A DNA stretch of 64,000 bases from Sinorhizobium sp. BG8. GTDB taxonomy: Bacteria; Pseudomonadota; Alphaproteobacteria; Rhizobiales; Rhizobiaceae. Below, piece by piece: positions 56,838 to 64,000 of this stretch; the stretch's first letter is position 1, and every line of letters starts with the position of its first letter. Both the position numbers and the translations under genes were made by a program. The DNA lies in the NCBI RefSeq assembly GCF_016864555.1, contig NZ_CP044011.1:3553501-3617500 (forward strand). The letters run 5' to 3'. A model generated the notes under the pieces. That model made no database searches. It was not told the DNA's origin and saw nothing but the letters and a program-made list of their open reading frames with translations.

Positions 56838-58219
56838 GCGAGTGCTTTCCTGAGATGGTAGGACTTCGGACGTGTGAGGTTGTGGAATCCGATGACGGAG
56901 AGCGATCCGCCGCGACCGGTTTCCTTGACGCCGGTCCAGCAGAGCGCCGGGTCGAGATAGTCGGCGCGGTTCATGAACACCGTGCCGGTTTCGAGATCGC
57001 GGCCGAGCCGGGCCGCACGCTCGGCGTCCTTCGTCCACAGCGACACCGTCAGCCCGTACTGGCAGTCGTTCATCAACGCCAGTGCTTGCGTATCGTCCTT
57101 GACCTTCATGATGCCGACGGCCGGGCCGAAGGTTTCCTCGCGCATGAACGCCATCGAGTGGTCGACGTCGACCAGCACCTGCGGCGCGAGGTAGGCGCCG
57201 CCGTCGTCCTGCGGGAACAGCTTCGGATCGACCAGTGCCTTCGCGCCCCTGGCCACCGCATCGGCGATCTGCTCGCGCACGCTTGCCGCAAACCGCCGGC
57301 TGGCCATCGGCCCCAGCGTCGTTTCCGGATCGAGCGGGTTGCCGAGCCGGTAGTTCGAGACCCAGGCGACCGACTTCTCCACGAAGGCGTCGTAGAGCGA
57401 TTCATGGACATAGATCCGCTCGATGCCGCAGCAGCACTGGCCGGAATTGTAGGTGGCCCCGTCCATCAGCGTGTCGACGGCCGCATCGAGGTCGGCATCC
57501 TCCATCACATAGCCCGGATCCTTGCCGCCGAGCTCGAGGCCGAGCGGCGTGAACGTCCCGGCCGCCGCCCGTTCGATCGACCGTCCTCCTTCCACCGATC
57601 CGGTGAAGTTGACAAAGTCGAAGCTCTTCGCCGCAATCAGCGCCGCGGTCGTCTCGTGGTCGAGGAAGACGTTCTGGAACACCTCCTCCGGCACCCCGGC
57701 CTCGACGAAGGCCCGGACCATCCGCTCGCCGACCAGGATCGTCTGGCTGGCATGCTTGATGATCACCGTGTTGCCGGCCATCAGCGCCGGCGCCACCGTG
57801 TTGATCGCCGTCATGTAGGGATAGTTCCACGGCGCGATGACGAACACCACGCCATGCGGCTCGCGCTCGATGCGCCGCTCGAAGCGGTCGCTCTCCTCGA
57901 TGACGATCGGCTTCAGCGAGTCCGCCGCAATCGCCGCGACATAGTTCGACCGCTCGTTGAAGCCCTTGAACTCGCCACCGTAGCGCACCGGCCGGCCCAT
58001 CTGCCAGGCGAGCTCCGGAACGACCTCGTCCACCATCTCGTTGAGCCGCGCCACCCCCTTCAGCACCAGCTGCACGCGCTCCTCCAAAGGCCGCTTCGCC
58101 CACCCCTTCTGCGCCTGGCGCGCACGCGCGACAACACCCTTCGCCGCTTCAAGAGGCAGGGCCTGACGCTCGGCGTAAACCGAGCCGTCAACGGGGGATA
58201 TGCATTTGATCATGGTCAT
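56834..58219 (-). CDS. NAD(P)-dependent aldehyde dehydrogenase
   Basis: 461 aa from ATG 58217-58219 (MTMIKCISPVDGSVYAER), which has AGGAAGACG upstream. Motifs: APWNYPYMTAINTVAPAL, FTGSVEGGRSI, LELGGKDPGYV (general base Glu) and NSGQCCCGIER (catalytic Cys). C-terminal part complete. Oxidises the aldehyde made by the adjacent alcohol dehydrogenase. It follows the ligase gene by about 200 bp. Confidence 0.92.
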   Translation of the reverse strand: MTMIKCISPVDGSVYAERQALPLEAAKGVVARARQAQKGWAKRPLEERVQLVLKGVARLNEMVDEVVPELAWQMGRPVRYGGEFKGFNERSNYVAAIAADSLKPIVIEESDRFERRIEREPHGVVFVIAPWNYPYMTAINTVAPALMAGNTVIIKHASQTILVGERMVRAFVEAGVPEEVFQNVFLDHETTAALIAAKSFDFVNFTGSVEGGRSIERAAAGTFTPLGLELGGKDPGYVMEDADLDAAVDTLMDGATYNSGQCCCGIERIYVHESLYDAFVEKSVAWVSNYRLGNPLDPETTLGPMASRRFAASVREQIADAVARGAKALVDPKLFPQDDGGAYLAPQVLVDVDHSMAFMREETFGPAVGIMKVKDDTQALALMNDCQYGLTVSLWTKDAERAARLGRDLETGTVFMNRADYLDPALCWTGVKETGRGGSLSVIGFHNLTRPKSYHLRKALA

Positions 58220-58420
58220 GATCGTCTTCCTATCAGTTGCATCAAAATTCCAGTATCGCGACGGACGGTGCCCCCATCCACTGGCCAGGATCCGACGGAC
58301 ACGCGCAGGAGAGCGGACGCCCATCGCACCTTTTCCCGGCATCAATGATCTCGCATCGGCGCAACGGTTCCCAGGCCTCGCGGAGCCGAACCGGCGCACG
58401 AGGCCGAGGCGTCGGCAGTT

Positions 58421-59791
58421 TCATGCCCTCTCGAAACCGCGCGCCACCTCCCAGTCCGTTACACGGCGATCATACTCCTCCTGCTCCCACGCGGCAGCGC
58501 GCGTGTAGTGGTCGATGACGTCCTCGCCGAATGCTTCCCTGAGCATCTTCGAGCCCGTCATGAAGCCGGCGGCGTCCCGGAGCGTCTTGGGAATTTCACG
58601 CACGCCCTTTCCGCCATAGGCGTCGCCCACGAAGGGCGCTTCGAGTTCGAGCTTCTGCTCGATGCCGGAAATGCCGGCAGCGATCAGCGCTGCCATCGCG
58701 AGATAGGGATTGAGATCGGAGCCACCAACGCGGCATTCGATGCGGATCGCCTTGGTGTCTTCCCCGCAGAGGCGGTAGCCGGCCGTGCGGTTGTCCTTGC
58801 TCCAGATTGCCTTCGTGGGAGCGAACGTGCCCGCCATGAACCGCTTGTAGGAGTTGATGTAGGGCGCCAGGAAGTAGGTGATCTCGCTTGCATGAGTGAG
58901 CAAACCGGCAACATAGCTGCGCATCATGTCCGACATGCCATACTTGGCTTCGCTGTCATGGAACATCGGTGTCTTGCCGTCCGCGCTCCATAGCGACTGA
59001 TGGATGTGGGACGACGAGCCGGCGGCGGCATAGTTCCACTTTGCAAGAAACGTGATCGCCTTGCCGCGCGACCAGGCGATCTCCTTGCAGCCGTTCTTGA
59101 TGATGGCATGGCGGTCGGCCATGGTGAGCGCGTCGGCATAGCGGACGTTGATCTCCTCCTGCCCGGCAGAGGCCTCGCCCTTGGAATTCTCGACCGGTAT
59201 TCCCGCGCCCTGGAGGCCGTTGCGGATCGCCCGCATCACGTCCTCTTCCTTGGTCGTCTGGAAGATGTGGTAGTCTTCGTTGTAGCCGCTGGCGAGGCGG
59301 AGGTCCTTGTAGCCGGTCTCACGCGCGTCGTCATAGCTCTGGTCGAAGAGGAAGAACTCGAGTTCGCTCGCCATGTACGCCTTCAGGCCCATGGCCTCCA
59401 GCCGCTTCACCTGTTTTTTCAGGATGGCGCGCGGCGAGTGTGGCACCTCCTCGTGGGTGTGATGGTCGAGGACGTCGCAGAGCACGAGCGCCGTGCCCTC
59501 GAGCCACGGAATGCGGCGCAGCGTCGAGAGATCCGGCTTCATCGTATAGTCGCCGTAACCTGCCTCCCAGCTCGTCGACTTGTAGCCGGAGACGGTTTCC
59601 ATCTCCATGTCGGTCGCCAGCAGATAGTTGCAGCTATGGGTCTCGTGGTAGGCGGATTCGACGAAATATTCGGCATGGAACCGCTTGCCCATCAGCCGGC
59701 CCTGCATGTCGACCTGGCAGGCGAGCACGGTATCGATGCGCCCTTCGGCAACATCCTTCTTCAGATCGTCGAACGAATAGCTTGCGCTCAT
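58421..59791 (-). CDS. Glutamine-synthetase-like gamma-glutamyl ligase
   Basis: 456 aa from ATG 59789-59791 (MSASYSFDDLKKDVAEGR). GS-fold features: ASELEFFLFD, SAGQEEINVRYADAL, HIHQSLW, and the RTAGYR...RIECRVGGSDLNPYLA region. It is of the PuuA-like group that glutamylates amines rather than ammonia; the true GlnA adenylylation segment is not evident. Neighbours (permease, alcohol and aldehyde dehydrogenase) suggest it activates an imported amine or amino alcohol as a gamma-glutamyl amide. Confidence 0.88.
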   Translation of the reverse strand: MSASYSFDDLKKDVAEGRIDTVLACQVDMQGRLMGKRFHAEYFVESAYHETHSCNYLLATDMEMETVSGYKSTSWEAGYGDYTMKPDLSTLRRIPWLEGTALVLCDVLDHHTHEEVPHSPRAILKKQVKRLEAMGLKAYMASELEFFLFDQSYDDARETGYKDLRLASGYNEDYHIFQTTKEEDVMRAIRNGLQGAGIPVENSKGEASAGQEEINVRYADALTMADRHAIIKNGCKEIAWSRGKAITFLAKWNYAAAGSSSHIHQSLWSADGKTPMFHDSEAKYGMSDMMRSYVAGLLTHASEITYFLAPYINSYKRFMAGTFAPTKAIWSKDNRTAGYRLCGEDTKAIRIECRVGGSDLNPYLAMAALIAAGISGIEQKLELEAPFVGDAYGGKGVREIPKTLRDAAGFMTGSKMLREAFGEDVIDHYTRAAAWEQEEYDRRVTDWEVARGFERA

Positions 59792-59885
59792 GGTTTTTGT
59801 CCTGTGATTGGAGGGGCAGGCTATCTGTGTGCCGCCAAAGGAAAGAAGCGGAGGCCGGACGAGGCCTCCGCCCTGGATCGCCGGC

Positions 59886-61433
59886 TCAGGTTTCCCCGAC
59901 CGCCCTTTCGGCGGCTGCAATCTCTGCCTGGCGGCGCGCGACTTCATCGCCGATCGGCGGACCGCGGAAGCGGCGCTTCTCGAAGCCGAACCAGATGATA
60001 CCGGTCAGGACCAGGAAGCCGACGGTGATGTAGAGCGCCCAGTCGTTCGGCGGCTGGATGCCGAGAACGAAGATCAGGATCATCGCGATGATGGAAAGCA
60101 CCGCAAAGAGCTTGAACACGCCCTGGCCGAGGTCAAACGGTCCCATCTTGTCCCACTTCGAGGTACCCCAGGCGAAAAGGCCGAGCGTGATCGGAATCGC
60201 GAAGGAGAAGAAGAGGAAGATGACGGTGCAGGACACGACGATCGTGTACACCGGCGTCTCGCCGATGGAGACCAGCGACGAACCCCAGACGAACAGGACC
60301 GAGAGGATCGAACCCGTCCAGATCGCGGCAACCGGCGTGCGGTAGGCGGGGCTGACCTTCGAGAGCGCCTTGGAAGCCGGCAGTCCGCCGTCGCGCGAGA
60401 ACGCGAAGATCATGCGCGACACCGAGGTAACGGTCGCAAGGCCGCACAGCCACTGGCTGATGAAGATCGCGAGATAGAGCAGGTCCTTGATCGCGGGATT
60501 GACCTGCGCATCCATGGCCCAGAAGAACACGTTCCAGCCCTGGCCTGCTGCTTCGTCCATGTTCGGGATCATCAGCACGAAAGAGCACAGCATGATGTAG
60601 CCGAACAGTGCCGACCACAGCACCGACGAAATCATCGCGCGCGGAACCGAATGGGCCGCCTTGAGGGTTTCCTCGGAGGTGTGCGCCGAGGCGTCGTACC
60701 CGGTGATCGTGTAGATCGGCAGCAAGAGACCGAGCAGGAAGACCCACGTTCCCGAGGTTTCAGGCCACACGCCGCCGCCCGCATCACCGGAATAGTTCGA
60801 GAAAGTGAACAGGCGGCCGATCTCGAAGCTGTCTGCCGCGAGAAGGCAGACGATCGCCAGAAGTATGGAGGTTACGAAGATCAGGTAGCCGGAAAAGTCA
60901 GTGAGCTTGGCGGTGAGACCGATGCCCATGTGGTTCACCAGCGCCTGGAGGCCGGTGATGATCGAGAGGAAGACGATCCGGGTGAGCGTCGTATCCTCGA
61001 GGCCGAAATAGGTCGCGCCAAAGGAACCCATGAAGAAATAGTAGGTGCCGACGTTGATTGCGCCGAGAACCGTGACAAGGCCGAGAAGGTTGAACCAGGC
61101 CGTCAGCCATCCGGTAAACCGGTTGCCGAGGATCGAGCCCCAGTGGTAGAGGCCGCCCGCCGTTGGATAGGCCGAGCTGATCTGCGCCATTGCGACCGCG
61201 AAGACGAGAGAGATGAAGCATCCGACCGGCCAGCCGATCCCGATCGCCGCCCCCCCGGCGCCGGCGGTGGCCTGTGCCAGCGAGTTGATGCCGCCGGAAA
61301 GGATGCAGATGATCGAGAAGGAGACCGCGAAGTTCGAGAACTGGCTCATTCGCCGCTCGAGCTCTTGGGCATACCCCATCGAATGCAGGACCTGCATGTC
61401 CTGCTTTTTGTCTGTATCTGTGTAGTCTGACAT
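59886..61433 (-). CDS. APC-superfamily amino acid/amine permease
   Basis: Inner-membrane transporter, 515 aa from ATG 61431-61433 with AGGGGAAAAAC upstream. About 12 helices; N-terminal MSQFSNFAVSFSIICILSG is the APC start region, followed by SSAYPTAGGLYHWG and TGYDASAHTSEET. Related proteins carry GABA, choline or polyamines. The tail has a charged coil (GDEVARRQAEIAAAERA). It is 94 bp upstream of the ligase gene and likely cotranscribed. Confidence 0.9.
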   Translation of the reverse strand: MSDYTDTDKKQDMQVLHSMGYAQELERRMSQFSNFAVSFSIICILSGGINSLAQATAGAGGAAIGIGWPVGCFISLVFAVAMAQISSAYPTAGGLYHWGSILGNRFTGWLTAWFNLLGLVTVLGAINVGTYYFFMGSFGATYFGLEDTTLTRIVFLSIITGLQALVNHMGIGLTAKLTDFSGYLIFVTSILLAIVCLLAADSFEIGRLFTFSNYSGDAGGGVWPETSGTWVFLLGLLLPIYTITGYDASAHTSEETLKAAHSVPRAMISSVLWSALFGYIMLCSFVLMIPNMDEAAGQGWNVFFWAMDAQVNPAIKDLLYLAIFISQWLCGLATVTSVSRMIFAFSRDGGLPASKALSKVSPAYRTPVAAIWTGSILSVLFVWGSSLVSIGETPVYTIVVSCTVIFLFFSFAIPITLGLFAWGTSKWDKMGPFDLGQGVFKLFAVLSIIAMILIFVLGIQPPNDWALYITVGFLVLTGIIWFGFEKRRFRGPPIGDEVARRQAEIAAAERAVGET

Positions 61434-61544
61434 GTTTTTCCCCTGTTCTGACCTGTCTTCCAGCGGAATTGCCGGAAGTGACGTAAGCCAGCGCACGTGC
61501 AACCACGAGCGCCTCTCCGCGGACATGCCGCTCCCCGGGTCTTT

Positions 61545-62312
61545 TTATTTTTGCGACGATGCCGGCACGCTTTCGACAAGCAGGCCCGTCAGATAGTCGG
61601 CCATGACCCCTTGGCCGACGTCATCCCTTATGAGATCGTTTCTTATTTCAATCATGACATTGAGCAGGCCATTTGCCAGCCCATGTTCCTTCAACGTATG
61701 CGTGACGCCGTCTTCCGGACCATACGGTTCGTTGCGGCGAACATTGTAGAGCTCGTCCCCTGCCGCCGCCTCAAGCATCAGATCCGCCAGCCTGCGGTCC
61801 TCGTCGTGCAGGATGCCGATCTCCACGGCACGCGCCTTTCCGAAATAGACCGGCGTGAAGCTGTGGATGGTAACGACGATGGGCGCCCTTCCCGCGGCAA
61901 TCCGTTCTCGAACCAAGTCCGCCAGTCGATCGCGAAAGGGAAAGTAGAGCGAGCGAGCGCGCTCTTGCCTGTCCGTTTCGCTCAGTCCGGCATTTCCGGG
62001 GATCTCGTAGACCTCGCTTGTCTCCGGCATGGCGCCGGGCGAGTCCGGCGGCCGGTTGCAATCGTACACGAGTCGCGAAAAACGTTGGTAGACAAGAGTG
62101 GCAGAAAGGCTCCTCGACATGCTGCGGGCGACCGCAAGCGCACCCGGATCCCAGGCGACATGGCTTTCGAGCGCCTCGGGAGAGAGCCCGAGCGTTCCAA
62201 GTTTGGCAGGCATCTGACGCGAGGCGTGTTCGCATACCAGGATGAACCGGCTGCTCGCCTCGGCATTCTCGACGGCGACGGGATCGCCCTCCTGCGTGCT
62301 CAGAATTCCCAT
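61545..62312 (-). CDS. N-formylglutamate amidohydrolase family protein
   Basis: 255 aa from ATG 62310-62312 (MGILSTQEGDPV) with GGGGGT upstream. FILVCEHASRQMP near the N-terminus, RLVYDCNRPPDSP, and HSFTPVYFGKARAVEIG carry the metal-binding His/Glu residues of the FGase fold. Known members hydrolyse N-formyl-Glu; others act on different amides. As first gene of the permease-ligase-dehydrogenase run it may split a gamma-glutamyl amide product; this is inference. Confidence 0.85.
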   Translation of the reverse strand: MGILSTQEGDPVAVENAEASSRFILVCEHASRQMPAKLGTLGLSPEALESHVAWDPGALAVARSMSRSLSATLVYQRFSRLVYDCNRPPDSPGAMPETSEVYEIPGNAGLSETDRQERARSLYFPFRDRLADLVRERIAAGRAPIVVTIHSFTPVYFGKARAVEIGILHDEDRRLADLMLEAAAGDELYNVRRNEPYGPEDGVTHTLKEHGLANGLLNVMIEIRNDLIRDDVGQGVMADYLTGLLVESVPASSQK

Positions 62313-62484
62313 GCCTGCGGCACCCCCCACGCTGCTAGCCAGAATTGCTGAAGAGAATTCTTCACCATTTTTCGTCTGTCAACAGATCATGAAAGTTTCT
62401 CTTCAAAAAATGATTTGACTCGAATTGTGACAGCGATGTTTAATTTCAGAAAATGCCGGCAAAGACCGGCAGCAGGGGAAGAAT

Positions 62485-63408
62485 TTGACATCGACCACGA
62501 CGTCCATGACGGTGTCCGACGTGATAAGTGCCCATTTCGATGCGCTTACGCGTGCCGAAAAGCAGTTGGCAGAATCACTTCTGGACAACTACCCGGTTTC
62601 GGGCCTCGGCAGCATCACGACTGTCGCCGAGAATGCGGGCGTGTCGACTCCGACCGTGGCCCGCATGGTGCAGAAGCTTGGCTTCCGCGGGTTCCCCGAA
62701 TTCCAGGCGCGCCTGCACCACGAGTTGGAAGAGACCCTTTCGAATCCGATCGTCAAGCACGACCGCTGGGCGGCGAACGTGCCGGGGACGCACGTTCTCA
62801 ATCGTTTCGCCGACGCCATCATGAACAACATGCGCCAGACGCTTTCTCACATAGAGACCGTGGATTTCGACGGCGCGGCTACCCTGATCGCCAACCGCAA
62901 GCGCAATGTCTACATCGTGGGCGGGCGCATCACCAAGGCGCTGGCCGACTACCTCTTCACGCACCTGCAGGTAATCCGCCCGGGCGTGACCCAGATCGCG
63001 TCCAATCCAAGCTCCTGGCCGCACTACGTGCTGAACATGAAGGCCGGCGACGTCCTGGTGATCTTCGACATTCGCCGCTACGAACAGGAGATGGAGACCT
63101 TGGCGCGGATCGCCCGGGAGCGCCAGGTGGAGATCGTGCTCTTCACCGATCAGTGGGCCTCGCCGGTCGCCAAGACAGCCTCGCATGTCTTCCGCGTCCA
63201 CATCGAGGCGCCCTCGGCCTGGGATTCCTCCGTCGTCACCCTGTTCATCGTCGAGGCGCTCATCGAGGCCGTCCAGAGTTCCGCCTGGGACGAGACACGC
63301 GAGCGGATGAAAATCTTGGAAGGCCTGTTCGAGGCGAGCAAACTGTTTCACAAGCCGCGGGAGCCACATTCGGCACCGGAAAGCATTTCGTTAAAAAAAC
63401 CTGTTTAA
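62485..63408 (+). CDS. RpiR-family transcriptional regulator
   Basis: 307 aa from TTG 62485, which has GGGGAA upstream; ATG 62506 is in frame without such a site. N-terminal helix-turn-helix (about 10-80: ITTVAENAGVSTPTVARMVQKLGF) and a C-terminal SIS domain (VYIVGGRITKALADYL...). RpiR proteins usually sense phospho-sugars or catabolic intermediates. Divergent from the amidohydrolase operon and ahead of an ABC binding-protein gene, it probably controls both. Confidence 0.9.
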   Translation: MTSTTTSMTVSDVISAHFDALTRAEKQLAESLLDNYPVSGLGSITTVAENAGVSTPTVARMVQKLGFRGFPEFQARLHHELEETLSNPIVKHDRWAANVPGTHVLNRFADAIMNNMRQTLSHIETVDFDGAATLIANRKRNVYIVGGRITKALADYLFTHLQVIRPGVTQIASNPSSWPHYVLNMKAGDVLVIFDIRRYEQEMETLARIARERQVEIVLFTDQWASPVAKTASHVFRVHIEAPSAWDSSVVTLFIVEALIEAVQSSAWDETRERMKILEGLFEASKLFHKPREPHSAPESISLKKPV

Positions 63409-63411
63409 AAA

Positions 63412-63429
63412 CTGTCACATAAGCTTCAT
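63412..63429 (+). promoter_or_regulatory. Candidate Pho box upstream of the ABC binding-protein gene
   Basis: CTGTCAC-ATAA-GCTTCAT has the 7-4-7 layout of a PhoB site; the first half matches CTGTCAT at six of seven positions, the second at four. It lies 58-75 bp upstream of ATG 63487, where a PhoB site acts. Confidence 0.35.
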
Positions 63430-63486
63430 CTAGCCCCAGTATCAGCTTCACCGAAGCTGACTGACACAAAAAGGAGAACACCCGCG

Positions 63487-64000
63487 ATGTCACATGCCGA
63501 AAGACTTATTTCGCTTTCCACGGCCATCCTGATGGCGACGACGGCGATCGCTGCAGCGGAGCCTAGCGCCGAGCTGATCGCAGCTGCCAAGAAGGAAGGC
63601 AAGCTGACCACGATTGCCCTGCCCGCAACCTGGTGCGGCTATGGTGACATCATTGCCGGCTTCAAGGCCAAGTATCCGGAAATCACCGTCAACGAACTGA
63701 ACCCGGATGCCGGTTCGGGCGACGAGATCGAAGCGATCAAGGCCAACAAGGGCAACACCGGCGACCAGGCTCCCGACGTAATCGACGTCGGCCTGTCCTT
63801 CGGTCCCTCCTCCAAGGCCGAAGGCCTGATCCAGCCCTACAAGGTCTCGACCTGGGACTCGATCCCCGACAGCGCCAAGGATGCCGAAGGCTACTGGTAC
63901 GGTGACTACTACGGCGTGCTGTCCTTTGTCGTGAACACCGACATCGTCAAGGAAGTCCCGAAGGACTGGGCCGACCTGACCAAGGCTGACTACGCCAACG
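63487..64000 (+). CDS. ABC transporter substrate-binding protein, 5' part (runs off right edge)
   Basis: Periplasmic binding protein, first 171 residues seen. ATG 63487 has AAGGAG upstream. Signal peptide MSHAERLISLSTAILMATTA with cleavage near AIAAAEPS. The mature start SAELIAAAKKEGKLTTIALP resembles the AfuA/PotD-like group (iron, phosphonate, polyamine). Ligand unknown. Membrane and ATPase subunits would lie to the right. Confidence 0.88.
   Translation, partial: MSHAERLISLSTAILMATTAIAAAEPSAELIAAAKKEGKLTTIALPATWCGYGDIIAGFKAKYPEITVNELNPDAGSGDEIEAIKANKGNTGDQAPDVIDVGLSFGPSSKAEGLIQPYKVSTWDSIPDSAKDAEGYWYGDYYGVLSFVVNTDIVKEVPKDWADLTKADYAN

Noticed and set aside
58421-59791. Calling the GS-like protein a housekeeping glutamine synthetase (glnA)
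   Set aside because: Context with permease and dehydrogenases and the PuuA-like sequence speak for a gamma-glutamyl-amine ligase.

Overview
The window is chromosomal DNA of a high-GC alphaproteobacterium, almost certainly a Rhizobiaceae member close to Sinorhizobium/Ensifer/Rhizobium. The evidence is gene content and order: a rhizobial division and cell-wall (dcw) cluster with rnpB next to mraZ, then PPi-dependent phosphofructokinase, the betaine-lipid genes btaAB, and metF behind an ArsR/methyltransferase regulator. This matches my memory of the Sinorhizobium meliloti chromosome; I could not search a database. I saw no tRNA, insertion sequence, prophage or CRISPR array.

Region 1 (1-19.1 kb) is peptidoglycan synthesis and division. 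The minus-strand operon runs mraZ-rsmH-ftsL-ftsI-murE-murF-mraY-murD-ftsW-murG-murC-murB, mostly with 1-15 bp gaps or 4-bp stop/start overlaps. A candidate promoter upstream of mraZ is overlaid by four TGGG boxes at exact 10-bp spacing, a MraZ-type operator. The 5' end of ddl lies at the left edge, separated from murB by aqpZ, a metabolite:H+ symporter and a metallophosphoesterase. As given, murC is split by a one-base loss in a G run. RNase P RNA (rnpB) lies upstream of mraZ.

Region 2 (19.2-41.9 kb) is rich in wall-remodelling enzymes: two SLT transglycosylases, an AmpD-family amidase, a GH25 lysozyme-like lipoprotein, an MltB-type transglycosylase and an L,D-transpeptidase. They are interspersed with a TerB/DnaJ protein, pfp, exporters, a GGDEF-EAL protein, btaAB, the metF operon with a palindromic operator, a divergent ArgP/ArgO-type pair, and a previously unlisted 25-codon membrane-peptide ORF with a perfect Shine-Dalgarno. 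A beta-lactamase-fold hydrolase is frameshifted at another G run.

Region 3 (41.9-55.5 kb) holds an epoxide-hydrolase-like protein, a CoA-transferase/TPP-enzyme pair, a monoacylglycerol-lipase-like hydrolase, an RNase T2 homologue with a degenerate active site, an STT3-like membrane glycosyltransferase, ettA, a soluble globin-coupled chemoreceptor and an orphan ParA-like ATPase.

Region 4 (55.6-64 kb) is a catabolic locus: N-formylglutamate-amidohydrolase-family enzyme, amino-acid/amine permease, glutamine-synthetase-like ligase, aldehyde dehydrogenase and iron-type alcohol dehydrogenase, divergent from an RpiR regulator and an ABC substrate-binding protein cut by the right edge. The set looks like the Puu gamma-glutamyl-putrescine route with an alcohol dehydrogenase in place of the amine oxidase. 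I infer catabolism of a gamma-glutamylated amino alcohol, such as ethanolamine; this is the best candidate here for an undescribed system.
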